A stretch of 64,000 nucleotides of DNA from DAHUXN01 sp963811805 (lineage in GTDB: Bacteria; Acidobacteriota; Terriglobia; Acidiferrales; UBA7541). Made by a program: the position numbers and the translations under genes. Of this stretch, positions 11,403 to 21,119 are shown one piece after another (within the stretch, counting starts at the first letter, position 1; every line of letters starts with the position of its first letter). The stretch lies in NCBI GenBank assembly GCA_963811805.1, contig CAWESU010000001.1, positions 2,666,001-2,730,000 on the forward strand, given 5' to 3'. The notes beneath the pieces were generated by a model. It was not told the DNA's origin and did no database searches. It saw only the letters and a list, made by a program, of their open reading frames with translations.

Positions 11403-14400
11403 ATGAAGCGAATTTCGTGGGTTGCGTATTGGGGGCTGGCTTTTGCCAGCGTGCTGACATTCACTTTGACGTTAACTTTGACGGCGGTGGCGCAGGTTAA
11501 TCCTGGTCTCTATGCTGGCCTGAAGTGGCGCAATGTGGGTCCTTTCCACGGCGGCCGCATCTCTTCCGTCACCGGTGTCGTCGGGCAGAGCGGAGTGTTC
11601 TATTTCGGTGCGCCCCAGGGCGGCATTTGGAAAACCACCAGCGCCGGCGTTACCTGGTTCCCCATCTTCGACCAGGTGACGAGCGTGGATAGCGTCGGCG
11701 CAATCCAGGTCGCTCCCTCCAACCCCGATATCGTTTATGCGGGCGCTGGCGACCCCATCGGCGGCAGCCTCGGCAACGGCATGTGGAAGTCCACCGATGC
11801 CGGCAAGACCTGGCAGCACATCGGCCTGGAGGACACCGTGAAGATCGACCGCATCCTGGTCGATCCCACTAATCCCAACCTGGTAATCGTCTCCGCTCTT
11901 GGCGATGACACCCACCACGGCGGGGGCATCTACCGCAGCACCGATGGCGGGCAGACTTGGACCAACGTGCTCAAGCCCGCCGTCTACGACGGCACGCGCG
12001 AAGTCGAGTACGCCTACGACGAGCCCAACGTCATGCTGGCCGACACGCAGGGCACCGGTGGCGGTTTCCGCGGCGGTCCCCAGCCCAAAACCAAACCGCC
12101 ACTGGTCTTCAAATCTACCGACGAGGGGCAGACCTGGACGCAAATCACGATTCCGGCCTTTCCGGGCCGCGTCGGCGTAGCGATTGCCATGCACACCGAT
12201 GGCAAGCGCATCTACATCGTCGGCAACGATATCGAACACGGCTCGGGACTGTTCCGCTCCGACGACGGCGGCGCCACTTGGCAACACATGGCAGGCAAGG
12301 ACACGCGCATCAGCAACGGCCAGGGCGCCTACAGCTGCGGTGTCTTCGTGGACTCGCAGAACCCTGACATCGTCTACACCATGAGCACCGCGATGTACCG
12401 CTCCACCGACGGCGGAGTCACATTCCACGCCTTCAAGGGCGCACCCGGCGGAGAGGATTACCACCCGCTCTGGATTGATCCCACCAACGGCAAGCGGATG
12501 TTAGTCGGCGCCGACCAGGGCGCCAGCGTCACTCTCGACGGCGGCGAAACCTGGAGCCTCTGGTATACCCAGCCCATCAGCCAGGTCTACCACGTCAATA
12601 CCGACAGCCAGTATCCCTACTGGATCGTGACTTCGCAGCAGGATACCGGCGCACTCATGGTCAGCAGCCGCGGCATGTGGGGCCAGATCAACTTTATCGA
12701 CTGGAGCCCAGTGCCCTCGTCTGAATTCGGCGTCATTACGCCCGATCCCCAGAGCCCCCACATCCTCTATGCGGTCGGCTATGGTCCCGGAGGCGGGGGC
12801 GGCAGCGGCCTGGTAAAAATTGATATGTCGACCGGGCAGTGGGAGAACGTCGCGCCGAACTTCGGTGCTGATGCAACAAAGTACCGCTCTGGTCGCGACT
12901 TCCAGAAGAAGTTCGATAGCGCCTTCGATCCCAGCGCCCTCTATGTCGCCTACGAGTGCCTGCTGGTTTCGCGCGACGGCGCCCATTCTTGGAAGGCCTT
13001 CAGCCCGGACCTCACCACCGCCAAGGGCGCGCCACCGGTGGCCTGCGGCACGCCGCTGCCTCCGTCGCCGCCGCAACGCGAGGGCGGCTTCAGCCCTCCG
13101 CCACCCGCCATCAACGACTTTTCCATTTCCAAGATCAAGCAGGGTGTGGTCTGGACGGTGAGCGGTAACAACCAGATCTACAACACCATGGATCGCGGCA
13201 AACACTGGAACAACGTCAGCAACATCAGCGACGCGCCCGAGCATACCAGCTTAAACACGATCGAAGCCGGCGACGACGTGAATACCGCGTACGTCACGGC
13301 CCGAATCGGCGGCCAGCGCGGCGTCACCGTGCCGGCGAGCGAAGACTCTGACGTGCCGCTGATCTGGCGCACCACTGACGGCGGCAGGAGTTGGACCAGC
13401 ATCGTCAACGGTCTGCCACGCGACGAGCGCACGGGAAGCTGGGTGAACATTCTGCGCGCGGATCCCGAGCAGCCCGGCCTGCTCTTCGCCGGCACAGAGA
13501 CGACTGTCTATGTCAGCTTCGACAATGGTGATCACTGGCAGTCGCTGGCCCAGAACCTGCCCAGCACGTCCATCCGCGATCTTGCCATCCACACCGACTA
13601 CCACATGAACGACCTGGTCATCGGCACTTACGGCCGCGGCCTCTGGATTCTCGACGACATCACGCCGCTACGCCAGATCGCTGCCAACGCCAAGGCCATC
13701 AGCTCTTCGTCCGCCTATCTCTTTGAGCCGGAAGAAGCCATTCGCGCCCGCATCAACAGCAACTGGGACCAACCGACCTCCGTCGAAGTTCCCCATGCCC
13801 CGAACCCGCCGTATGGCGTGATCGTGGATTATTATCTGAGCCACAAGCCGGACGGGCCGATCCAGCTTCAGGTCTTCGACTCCCACGGCAATTTGGTGCG
13901 CACCATGTCCAGCACGCTGCCGCCGCCCTTCGAGGGCCAAGCCTTTCCCCGCTACTGGCTGGCGTCGCCCCAGTCGCTCGCTCTCAGCACTGATGTCGGC
14001 GAGAACCGCGTCAACTGGGACTTGCTCTATGATGACCCGCCCGCCTTCCAGCACGACATCGAAAATCAGATGAACATGGTCGCGGGCGCCACGACTGCCG
14101 GTCCGCACGGACCGCAAGTGATTCCAGGCGTTTATACGCTCAAGCTCACCGTGGACGGCCAGGTCTACACGCGCGACGTCACCGTCATGAACGACCCGCG
14201 CGTCGGCCAGGACCCCGAGCTTATGGCCGCGCTGCGCGCTCAGAACCAGCTCACGCTGCTCGCGTATCACGGGATGCAGCAGAGCTACGAAGGCCATGAT
14301 GAAGTCAACGTCGTGAAGACGCAGATCGCGTCCCTGATGCAGGGCAACCTGCCCGACGATGTCGCCTCGCAAGCCAAGACGCTCGATGCCAACCTGAACA

Positions 14401-14741
14401 AGATTGGCGGCGTGATGCCCGCCGGCGGCCGCGGACCTTTCTTTGGTCGCCCCGTTCCAGAGCCCAACGCGCTGCAATCCTTCCTGGAACTGAACGACGA
14501 TTACAACACCATGGTCAGCATGATGCAGGTGGGCCTCGATATGGCGCCCACCCCGACGCAGATCACCACTTGGGAGAGCGACTGCAGCAACTACAACCGC
14601 ACCGTGGCCGCGTGGAAGGCGGCGCAGAACCAGATTACAGACTTCAACGCTGTGCTGGCCAAGAACCACCTGCAGGAGTTCAGCGTCGCGCCCACCAAGC
14701 TCACCGATGCGTCGTGCAGCTTTAAGGCCGGCTCGAACTAA
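11403..14741 (+). CDS. Secreted sortilin/VPS10-type beta-propeller protein
   Basis: 1112 residues from the ATG at 11403, which has GAGGTG upstream and opens a signal peptide (MKRISWVAYWGLAFASVLTF ... AVAQ). An upstream in-frame ATG at 11265 would add 46 non-signal residues and is rejected. The body contains many BNR/Asp-box repeats of the form S-x-D-x-G-x-T-W (STDAGKTWQHI, STDGGQTWTNV, STDEGQTWTQI, TTDGGRSWTSI), the mark of sialidase/sortilin propellers. The start 'GLKWRNVGPFHGGRISSVTG' is common in proteins annotated as VPS10-domain or glycosyl hydrolase-like. The last ~250 residues form a beta-rich C-terminal region. No catalytic activity can be deduced. Likely periplasmic or extracellular. 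Confidence 0.85.
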   Translation: MKRISWVAYWGLAFASVLTFTLTLTLTAVAQVNPGLYAGLKWRNVGPFHGGRISSVTGVVGQSGVFYFGAPQGGIWKTTSAGVTWFPIFDQVTSVDSVGAIQVAPSNPDIVYAGAGDPIGGSLGNGMWKSTDAGKTWQHIGLEDTVKIDRILVDPTNPNLVIVSALGDDTHHGGGIYRSTDGGQTWTNVLKPAVYDGTREVEYAYDEPNVMLADTQGTGGGFRGGPQPKTKPPLVFKSTDEGQTWTQITIPAFPGRVGVAIAMHTDGKRIYIVGNDIEHGSGLFRSDDGGATWQHMAGKDTRISNGQGAYSCGVFVDSQNPDIVYTMSTAMYRSTDGGVTFHAFKGAPGGEDYHPLWIDPTNGKRMLVGADQGASVTLDGGETWSLWYTQPISQVYHVNTDSQYPYWIVTSQQDTGALMVSSRGMWGQINFIDWSPVPSSEFGVITPDPQSPHILYAVGYGPGGGGGSGLVKIDMSTGQWENVAPNFGADATKYRSGRDFQKKFDSAFDPSALYVAYECLLVSRDGAHSWKAFSPDLTTAKGAPPVACGTPLPPSPPQREGGFSPPPPAINDFSISKIKQGVVWTVSGNNQIYNTMDRGKHWNNVSNISDAPEHTSLNTIEAGDDVNTAYVTARIGGQRGVTVPASEDSDVPLIWRTTDGGRSWTSIVNGLPRDERTGSWVNILRADPEQPGLLFAGTETTVYVSFDNGDHWQSLAQNLPSTSIRDLAIHTDYHMNDLVIGTYGRGLWILDDITPLRQIAANAKAISSSSAYLFEPEEAIRARINSNWDQPTSVEVPHAPNPPYGVIVDYYLSHKPDGPIQLQVFDSHGNLVRTMSSTLPPPFEGQAFPRYWLASPQSLALSTDVGENRVNWDLLYDDPPAFQHDIENQMNMVAGATTAGPHGPQVIPGVYTLKLTVDGQVYTRDVTVMNDPRVGQDPELMAALRAQNQLTLLAYHGMQQSYEGHDEVNVVKTQIASLMQGNLPDDVASQAKTLDANLNKIGGVMPAGGRGPFFGRPVPEPNALQSFLELNDDYNTMVSMMQVGLDMAPTPTQITTWESDCSNYNRTVAAWKAAQNQITDFNAVLAKNHLQEFSVAPTKLTDASCSFKAGSN

Positions 14742-15080
14742 GCAGCGGTACTCGAAAACTGAAAACTTGCAGTAAGGCTGAAAGGGCAGGAATTGTGTCG
14801 GGTGCTTGATATCCGAAATCCGTATTTTTGTGATAGATCGGTCGTGCGTTCAATACGAACACTATTGTGGTGGACATATGGCGGACCAATGGTCGCTGGC
14901 AGGTCGTCGCCCGGAACAGTTGTCGGGTAAGCCCTACTTCTGTTTCAACTGCCAGCCGTTGTACTCCTTAACTTGCTCAAAATTGGTGGAGGCTTGAAAA
15001 AGGTCGTTGCCTTCCCATACCCTCCGGCTCGCAAATCCAAAAGTTGTGCAACGCTTGCGATTTTCGTATGATTGCGCGCC
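14742..15080. other. Intergenic region, nothing recognised
   Basis: About 339 nt with no open frame of credible composition and no hairpin-plus-T-run. It presumably holds the promoter of the following secreted-protein gene, but I could not point to a convincing pair of hexamers. Confidence 0.3.
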
Positions 15081-15641
15081 ATGAGAAACGCGAAATGGAT
15101 CGCCGTAATCACGCTGTTTATTGCCACTGCCGCAGTTGCGCAGCAAACCCACAATCAATATGAGCCGGCGAACGCGCCGGGCGCCGGTCAGAAACTGCTC
15201 GCGAAATTTGTAGGCGACTGGGACCTCGTCAAGACGTTCTTTCCGATGAACGGGAAGCCGATCGTGACCAAAGGCACGGTTAAGCAGTATATGATCGAGG
15301 ACGGCAAGTTTCTGCAGTCGGATTTTATCTTCTTCAATTCGGACGGAACAAAGAGCACCGGCACCGGAATCTCCGGCTTCGATTCCAAATCGAATCGCTT
15401 CACCACCGTGTGGTACGACTCGCGGCAGACGACCATGTCGATTCGCCAGAGCGACGGCACCTTCGACGGCCAGAACATCGTCCTGTGGGCCACGCCCCTC
15501 GATCCCGACCATCCTGGGCGCAAGACCGTCGCGCGCGCGCACCTCGAGGATAACGGCCGCATCCTCCTTCATCGTCATTACCTGATCGATGACAAAGGCA
15601 ACGAGCGGTTGATGATCGAGTTCCGGATGACGCGCAAGTAG
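15081..15641 (+). CDS. Secreted DUF1579-like protein
   Basis: 186 residues from the ATG at 15081. The N-terminus is a signal peptide (MRNAKWIAVITLFIATAAVA, cut near Ala-Gln-Gln). The mature protein has the 'L..FVGDWDL ... G.g....IEDGKFLQSDF' opening and a run of antiparallel strands (GTGISGFDSKSNRFTTVWYD, then a terminal MIEFRMTRK) characteristic of the DUF1579 family of small beta-barrel-like proteins found widely in Acidobacteriota. Biochemical role unknown. The gene is followed closely by the propeller gene on the same strand. Confidence 0.6.
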   Translation: MRNAKWIAVITLFIATAAVAQQTHNQYEPANAPGAGQKLLAKFVGDWDLVKTFFPMNGKPIVTKGTVKQYMIEDGKFLQSDFIFFNSDGTKSTGTGISGFDSKSNRFTTVWYDSRQTTMSIRQSDGTFDGQNIVLWATPLDPDHPGRKTVARAHLEDNGRILLHRHYLIDDKGNERLMIEFRMTRK

Positions 15642-15706
15642 CGGCTCACCGCCCCATGCCTCTGGACGATTCTGCGGGGCGCGCCGCAACGAAGCATTGT
15701 TGTAGA

Positions 15707-16735
15707 ATGCCCGCCGTGGGCCTCCTGTTATTTGCGTTGCTCCTCGCGTCTCCTGCATCCGCGCGTTCGTGGTCCATTCAAACCAGCGGCCTCGACACCA
15801 ACCTGCGCGGCGTCAGCGTCGCCCGCATCTCTCCATCTGCGTCGGCCGCTCCGGTGATTTGGGCGTGCGGCTCGCACGGCGTGATTCTTCGTTCCACAGA
15901 CGCCGGGGCCACGTGGACGCGCCTCCATGTGCCGGGCGGTGACCTCCTCGACTTTCGTTCTATCCAGGCCTTCGACGCCGCCTCCGCTTATGTCATGTCC
16001 ATCGGCACGGGCCAGCAGTCGCGCATTTACCGCACGGTCGATGGCGGCAAGAATTGGGCGCTCGAGTACATCGGCAACCGCAGCGCAGTCTTTCTCGACG
16101 ATTTGGTGTGCATTTCGAAAATCGCGTGTTTCGCGCTCAGCGATCCCGTCGACGGCAAATTCCTGCTGCTGACCACTCGCGACGGAAAAAACTGGCGCGA
16201 GCTCCCAAGCGACCGCATGCCGCCCGCTTTGCCAGGGGAAGGCGCGTTTGCCGCCAGCGGAACGTCCCTCGCCGTCTACCAGCGTGACATCTACTTCGGC
16301 ACCGGAGGAGCTGCCGTTGCCCGCGTTTTCCGCTCCGACGACATGGGCCGAACCTGGGCCGTCTCCCAGACGCCCATCGCCGCCACCAACGCCTCTTCCG
16401 GAATCTTCTCCATCGCGCGAAAAGCCAACAATGTCGTCGTCGTTGGCGGAGATTATAAGGATACCGCCCGTCCCGGCCGCGCCGTCGCCTATTCGCTCGA
16501 CCGCGGAGTCACTTGGCGTCTCGCCCGCTCTCCCGTCGGCGGATTTCGTTCCGCGCTCGTTTTCTTGGATAGCGCGACCGTATTGGCCGTCGGCCCGAGC
16601 GGTGAAGACATCAGCCAGGATGCCGGCGCGTCTTGGGCTCCTGCAGGTTCTCTCAATTTCAACGCTGTCGCGGCGCTCGATTCCCAGCAGGCTTGGGCCG
16701 TCGGCCCCAAAGGGACCATCGCGCACTATCGATAA
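15707..16735 (+). CDS. Secreted YCF48/BNR-type beta-propeller
   Basis: 342 residues from the ATG at 15707, which gives a proper signal peptide (MPAVGLLLFALLLASPASA). The mature part is a seven-bladed-propeller-like array with Asp-box motifs: LRSTDAGATWTRL, YRTVDGGKNWALE, FRSDDMGRTWAVS and SLDRGVTWRLA, plus repeated 'WACGSHGVI' / 'AWAVGPKGTIAHY' blade ends, as in plant photosystem assembly factor Ycf48 and many bacterial secreted proteins. The family is often annotated as 'oxidoreductase' without evidence. No catalytic residues are visible. It may act as a periplasmic scaffold. Confidence 0.75.
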   Translation: MPAVGLLLFALLLASPASARSWSIQTSGLDTNLRGVSVARISPSASAAPVIWACGSHGVILRSTDAGATWTRLHVPGGDLLDFRSIQAFDAASAYVMSIGTGQQSRIYRTVDGGKNWALEYIGNRSAVFLDDLVCISKIACFALSDPVDGKFLLLTTRDGKNWRELPSDRMPPALPGEGAFAASGTSLAVYQRDIYFGTGGAAVARVFRSDDMGRTWAVSQTPIAATNASSGIFSIARKANNVVVVGGDYKDTARPGRAVAYSLDRGVTWRLARSPVGGFRSALVFLDSATVLAVGPSGEDISQDAGASWAPAGSLNFNAVAALDSQQAWAVGPKGTIAHYR

Positions 16736-16743
16736 CGCGTCGC

Positions 16744-17178
16744 TTATCGCAGATGCGGCAATCTCGCGAGTCGTCCGTTTCGCGGAATTCCTAGGTGGGA
16801 AACCGGCTCCCGGGTGGGAAGCGCTAGCAAGTAAACAGGATTGATCTTCGCCCGGAACAGCAGCTCTTCAATTTTTCCGTCGAATTTTCGCACTCGGCCC
16901 GGGCAACAAAACACCAGCCTCGTTTCCGGCGGGATCCACCGCAGGAGGCTGGGCAATTCCATCAGGGACGCGTCCAGCACGCCGTTCATGGTTGCATCAT
17001 CCGCGCCCGGGATCGATTTAGATTGCAGGTTGATGACGATGAGGTTTTGGCAGTCGGCCGTCCAGCGGTTCAGCATCTCCACCGGGATCGTCACGTAGCG
17101 AAGGCTCGCCATTTGCGAGGCGCACCAGATCAGCACCGCCAATCCGTAAATCGCAAAGACAATCAGCGCCACTTCCAT
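16744..17178 (-). CDS. Membrane-anchored protein, possible degenerate rhodanese-like domain
   Basis: 144 residues. One N-terminal membrane segment (MEVALIVFAIYGLAVLIWCA) is followed by a small alpha/beta domain: 'NLIVINLQS' resembles the strand that opens rhodanese domains, and 'ETRLVFCCPG' resembles the active-site strand and loop where rhodaneses place their Cys. The loop here is CCPGRVRKF rather than a canonical six-residue cradle, so activity is doubtful. The gene is convergent with the upstream propeller gene. Assignment is weak. Confidence 0.45.
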   Translation of the reverse strand: MEVALIVFAIYGLAVLIWCASQMASLRYVTIPVEMLNRWTADCQNLIVINLQSKSIPGADDATMNGVLDASLMELPSLLRWIPPETRLVFCCPGRVRKFDGKIEELLFRAKINPVYLLALPTREPVSHLGIPRNGRLARLPHLR

Positions 17179-17418
17179 TCTGTGCCCCTTCGTTAGGGCT
17201 TAGGCGTCATCCGCGATCCCAACGTGGAAGTCAGTCGTCGCGTAAACTCTGCGAGAAGTCCGATTTTCTGAAGTACGTTCGTTCTCGACCTTGCCAGACG
17301 AACGGTCTGTAACCTGAGAGTCCCACCATCTTGACCGGGGCAACCAGCAGCCTGGCCTACGCACCCCATATCACGGATTCTACTCCCATGCCCGCTTTCC
17401 GTCACTACCATGTGACGC

Positions 17419-19536
17419 TTGAAAAGCACTGCTGCGCCCGGAGGCGTCTTCGCGATTTCTCCCAGCCTCTTGTTCGCCGCGCTGCGAAGCGTCGCCGGCC
17501 ACTGCTTTATTGCCAATTTTTCCGCATTCCCCTATTGTCTTTCTGTGCTCTCTTTCCATCGTTTCCGCGCCTTCTGGCGAACCACCTCGCCTCTCGACCG
17601 CGGCGCCACCGCTGTCCTGCTCTTTTGCGTTTTCTCTTGGACCACCCGCCTCGGCCTCTACGTCTCGTTCATGAAGGGTTGGCTCGTAGTCCTGTTTCTG
17701 ATCGCTCTCGGCTTCATCGTCGTCCGCTTTGGGCAATGGGCCCGCAAGCGCCTGCTTTGGAGTCTGCGCAGCCGCCTCGTGGTTGCCTACGTTTTCATCG
17801 CCGTCGTTCCCGTCGTCCTTCTTCTCGCCATGGCCGGAATTTTTGCGTACCTGCTTTACTTCCAGCTCGGCGCGCATCTGCTGACTGACGATCTGGACGT
17901 GCGTATCGCCTCCACTGCCAGCGTTGCCGACACACTCGCCCGCACGCTTCGGAAAGAACAAGCCGGCAAAGTGCCGGCAAGTTTATCCGCGGCGCTCGCT
18001 GACCCCGGCGTGACCGGACTGCTCGCCGGAGCGCGCCAATACTTGCCCGGCCTGGACGTGCATACTTCTTCTGCCGCAGCCTCCGCCGCAACGAACGCAC
18101 ATCCGGTGAAAACTTTCTCCGGCTTGGTGCAATCGGGGGGAAGTCTTTGGATTGAAGCCGTCGTGCCCGGCCAATTCGGTCCCGGTGAAGACGAACTCTC
18201 CGTTCGCGTTCCCATGACCACCGCCCTTTTACAAACTCTCGCTCCCGATCTCGGCCCCGTCCAGCTCACCATCTTTCGCCCCGCCACGCAATCCGACCCG
18301 CCCGCGGAAATTTTCAATCTCAATCGCCAGCGCCTCGTGCGCTCCGCGCAAGTCTTGAATTTGCGCGCGCTGCAGCCGAAAAGCACTTGGTATGACGTTT
18401 CCATTTCCGGCGGCTCCACGCTGGAGGCGCTGCTCCTCAGCGGCGGCGAGCCGACGCCGGTCACCATGCCCGTCGTCGTGGGCTTTTCTCTCCGCCCCGC
18501 GCAATTGAATCGTCGCTTGTTCGCTTCGCTGGGACTGCTCGGCTCATCGTTGGCCTTTGCGCTCGGGCTCATCGGCGTTTTTTTTCTCGCTCTGGAGGTC
18601 GCCGCTCTCATCACCGGAATTATTCTCACCCGCACTATCACCGTTGCCGTCGACGAGCTTTATGAAGCCACGCGCCACGTCCGCCAGGGTGATTTTCGCC
18701 ATCGCATTTATGTCCGCAACCGCGATCAGCTCGGCGTCCTCGCGGAATCCTTCAACGCCATGACCACTTCCGTCGCCGAACTCATCGAAGAGCAGCGCGC
18801 CCGCCATCGCCTGGAAAATGAGCTCTCCATCGCGCGCGAAGTGCAAACCCAACTTTTCCCGCGCGAACTCCCTTCACTTCCCGGCCTCGAACTCGCCGCC
18901 ATCTGCCGCGCCGCGCGCGTCGTCTCCGGCGACTACTACGATTTCCTGAAGCTCGGCGACACCGGTCTCGGCCTGGCCATCGCCGACATCAGCGGCAAGG
19001 GCATCTCCGCCGCTCTTTTGATGGCCAGCTTGCAAGCGGCCCTGCGCGGCCAGGCCATCCTCGACGGGCATCGCACCACTTCGCAGGTGGTCGAAATTCT
19101 CAATCGCCATCTTTTTCTGAACACTTCCGATGATCGCTACGCCACGCTCTTCTATGCCGAATACGATGCCGCCTCGCGCAGCCTTCGCTACACCAATGCC
19201 GGCCACTGCGCTCCTTTTTTTGTCGACAATGGAAAAGTGCAGAAGCTCGACCAGGGCGGCACCGTCGTCGGCCTCTTCGATCACGCTGATTATGCGCAGG
19301 GAACCATCCACGCCGATCCCGGCGCACTGCTCGTCGCCTTCAGTGACGGCTTGCTCGAGCCCGAAAATGTTTACGGAGAAGAATTCGGCAACGCGCGCCT
19401 CGCTGCCGAAGTGCTGCGCTTGCGCGACATTCCCACCGAACAACTCGCCGAGGGCTTGCTCTCGGCCGTCGAGCAGTGGGCCGGCACTCCCGAGCAAGCC
19501 GACGACATGACCGTCATCGTCGCCCGCTTCCGTTGA
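17419..19536 (+). CDS. Membrane PP2C/SpoIIE phosphatase with HAMP domain
   Basis: 705 residues as written from the ATG at 17419; a GTG at 17545 is an equally good start and would trim 42 poorly conserved residues. Order: TM segments near 60-110 and 120-155, an extracytoplasmic sensor region (about 155-365), TM segments about 370-415, HAMP (about 415-465), a short coiled linker ('LENELSIAREVQTQLFP'), and a SpoIIE-type phosphatase domain (about 485-705). The metal-binding motifs are visible: SGDYYDFL, IADISGKGISAALLMA, 'TNAGHCAPF', 'FSDGLLEPENVYGEEFG' and DDMTVIVARF. This is an RsbU-like architecture, which normally dephosphorylates an anti-sigma-factor antagonist. No such partner genes adjoin. 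Confidence 0.88.
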   Translation: MKSTAAPGGVFAISPSLLFAALRSVAGHCFIANFSAFPYCLSVLSFHRFRAFWRTTSPLDRGATAVLLFCVFSWTTRLGLYVSFMKGWLVVLFLIALGFIVVRFGQWARKRLLWSLRSRLVVAYVFIAVVPVVLLLAMAGIFAYLLYFQLGAHLLTDDLDVRIASTASVADTLARTLRKEQAGKVPASLSAALADPGVTGLLAGARQYLPGLDVHTSSAAASAATNAHPVKTFSGLVQSGGSLWIEAVVPGQFGPGEDELSVRVPMTTALLQTLAPDLGPVQLTIFRPATQSDPPAEIFNLNRQRLVRSAQVLNLRALQPKSTWYDVSISGGSTLEALLLSGGEPTPVTMPVVVGFSLRPAQLNRRLFASLGLLGSSLAFALGLIGVFFLALEVAALITGIILTRTITVAVDELYEATRHVRQGDFRHRIYVRNRDQLGVLAESFNAMTTSVAELIEEQRARHRLENELSIAREVQTQLFPRELPSLPGLELAAICRAARVVSGDYYDFLKLGDTGLGLAIADISGKGISAALLMASLQAALRGQAILDGHRTTSQVVEILNRHLFLNTSDDRYATLFYAEYDAASRSLRYTNAGHCAPFFVDNGKVQKLDQGGTVVGLFDHADYAQGTIHADPGALLVAFSDGLLEPENVYGEEFGNARLAAEVLRLRDIPTEQLAEGLLSAVEQWAGTPEQADDMTVIVARFR

Positions 19537-19553
19537 TTCCTGCTCCGCGCCCC

Positions 19554-20453
19554 TCAGTCACCGGCCCCGGCCGAAAATGCCTGCACACTTCGGACCTCTG
19601 CCACTCCCCACAGCATCGACCGGTCTGATTCGGCGCAATCATTTTCCAGCCCCGGTGCCGGCTCTCCGAAGCTCCGCAGCACCACAACTGCTTCTTCGGT
19701 GCCCGCCCGTCCCACCGCCCGCGCCAGCCGCGAACGATAAGCTGGCTCGGCGCCGTCCAAAATATTGGAAAGCGTGAACGCTTCAAAAAATCGCTCCGGG
19801 CACGTTTCCAGCCATGATGCCGCATCCGCCAGAACGAATTGAATGTTCGCCTTACTCGACCGCAACTCCTCGGCGCCTTCGCCGAGCAGCAGCGCTCGCG
19901 CGTACGGATTCGACGCGTTGGCATGCCGCGCGAATCCCCGTTCCAGCCTGCCTCGCAGTACCGCGCCGAATCTCGGCCGCAAAAATGACAGGAACTGCCG
20001 CGCATACATCACGCGCAAAATCGGTGCAGACATCAGCGCGTCAAATCCGGCGCGGAAGCGCCACGTGTCCAGGTGCTTCTTCCAAAACGCCGTTTGCTCG
20101 GCCACGTCGGAGAGCGCAAGAAACGCTCGCAAGACTCCTGCTCGCCAGCCCACCAGCGGCATGAACGTCCGCGCAAAATTCATCACGCGCTCGGCCTCGC
20201 CGCTTTCTGCCGCTCCACCCTTGGCGCGGCGCTCGGCATACGCGAGTTGTGCGGGATTGATGTCGCAGGCGACTACTTCGTGCTCATCGGCGAGATATAT
20301 CGCGGTATCACCAGCGGACGCGATGCAAAACACGCGCCCTTTTCCACGGAACGCGGCGCTCTCAATCTCTGCGTCCTCGTACATCCGCCCAAACAGCAAC
20401 CGCTGCGGGCCGCTCGACCGGCCCAGGCGGCCGGTCTGCCACGCCGTCTCCAA
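19554..20453 (-). CDS. BtaA-like (DUF3419) 3-amino-3-carboxypropyl transferase
   Basis: 299 residues. The SAM-binding signature is clear: RVFCIASAGDTAIYLA, then VVACDINPAQLAYAERRA (about residues 40-75), typical of DUF3419/BtaA. BtaA moves the 3-amino-3-carboxypropyl group of SAM to diacylglycerol, the first step in betaine lipid synthesis, which can replace phospholipids under phosphate limitation. The C-terminal third has the expected FTLSNILDGAEPAY motif. No btaB N-methyltransferase lies next to it, so the end product is open. It is followed on the same strand, 2 nt upstream, by the DoxX-like gene and is convergent with the phosphatase gene. Confidence 0.7.
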   Translation of the reverse strand: METAWQTGRLGRSSGPQRLLFGRMYEDAEIESAAFRGKGRVFCIASAGDTAIYLADEHEVVACDINPAQLAYAERRAKGGAAESGEAERVMNFARTFMPLVGWRAGVLRAFLALSDVAEQTAFWKKHLDTWRFRAGFDALMSAPILRVMYARQFLSFLRPRFGAVLRGRLERGFARHANASNPYARALLLGEGAEELRSSKANIQFVLADAASWLETCPERFFEAFTLSNILDGAEPAYRSRLARAVGRAGTEEAVVVLRSFGEPAPGLENDCAESDRSMLWGVAEVRSVQAFSAGAGD

Positions 20454-20455
20454 CT

Positions 20456-20849
20456 TTACAGCCCGCCTTTAGGAATCGCGCCGCAGATCCACACCAGGAC
20501 CAGAAACGAGATGTTCTTCACGATCATTCCAGCGGGGTCGTGAATGATCCGCCGCGCCCACATCAGTCCATTCGCGTTCATCGCTACTAGTAACGCCGTC
20601 TGCATGATCGCGCACACGCCCGGCGCGACTCCCGCCATCACCCACACCGCGAGACCGCACTCCACCACGCCGATAGTTTTCAGCAGTGGCCCGCCGAACC
20701 GCCCCAGCATCGGCACCGCCGTCACCACGTCCAGTTGCAGCCGCGCGCGCCCGAGAATCTTGCACCACAGCCCCTCGTACAGCCACACCCAATGCCACGC
20801 TGGCTCGTATCAGAACTAACGGTGGGAACCCGATTGCGATATCGTGCAC
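20456..20849 (-). pseudogene. DoxX-like small membrane protein, frameshifted near the start
   Basis: Two overlapping minus-strand frames together make one DoxX-like protein of about 130 residues. The N-terminal frame from the ATG at 20849 reads MHDIAIGFPPLVLIRASVAL. The second frame carries VWLYEGLWCKILGRARLQLD and three more membrane helices to the stop at 20456. Dropping one G from the ggg at about 20786-20790 fuses them into 'ASVALVWLYEGLWCKIL', the usual first helix of the family. Either the gene is inactivated by a 1-nt insertion or this is a sequencing error. It stops 2 nt before the BtaA-like gene. Function of the family is not established. Confidence 0.65.
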
Positions 20850-21037
20850 GCAAGACCTCCGGCAGGGCCCCCGGGCGCATGCGCCGCAATCGCCGGCCGC
20901 GTCGCGTTATTTCTCGACCGCACCGCCGCCTCTAGCCCGCGCAGGATGTGCCATGCAGCTATACACCGCCGCCTTCCCTCGCGCACCATATTTCCTTTTC
21001 CGCCGTCGGCCCTCTGCGAACCGACGTTTCTTGTCTA

Positions 21038-21066
21038 TTGACTTTTCTGTTCCCCCAGCTTATACG
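21038..21066 (+). promoter_or_regulatory. Sigma-70-type promoter of the S53 peptidase gene
   Basis: TTGACT (21038-21043), 17-nt spacer, TATACG (21061-21066), about 54 nt upstream of the ATG at 21120. Four to five consensus positions in each hexamer and ideal spacing. Confidence 0.5.
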
Positions 21067-21119
21067 CATCTCAGCGAACGTACCCGGCCGCTGCTCTGAA
21101 ACTCAGAAGGGGGAGTCCT

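Noticed and set aside
17193..17418. Possible tRNA or gene upstream of the SpoIIE phosphatase
   Set aside because: A CTCAGGTTACAGAC-like stretch caught the eye on the minus strand, but no cloverleaf can be drawn and the open frames have poor composition.
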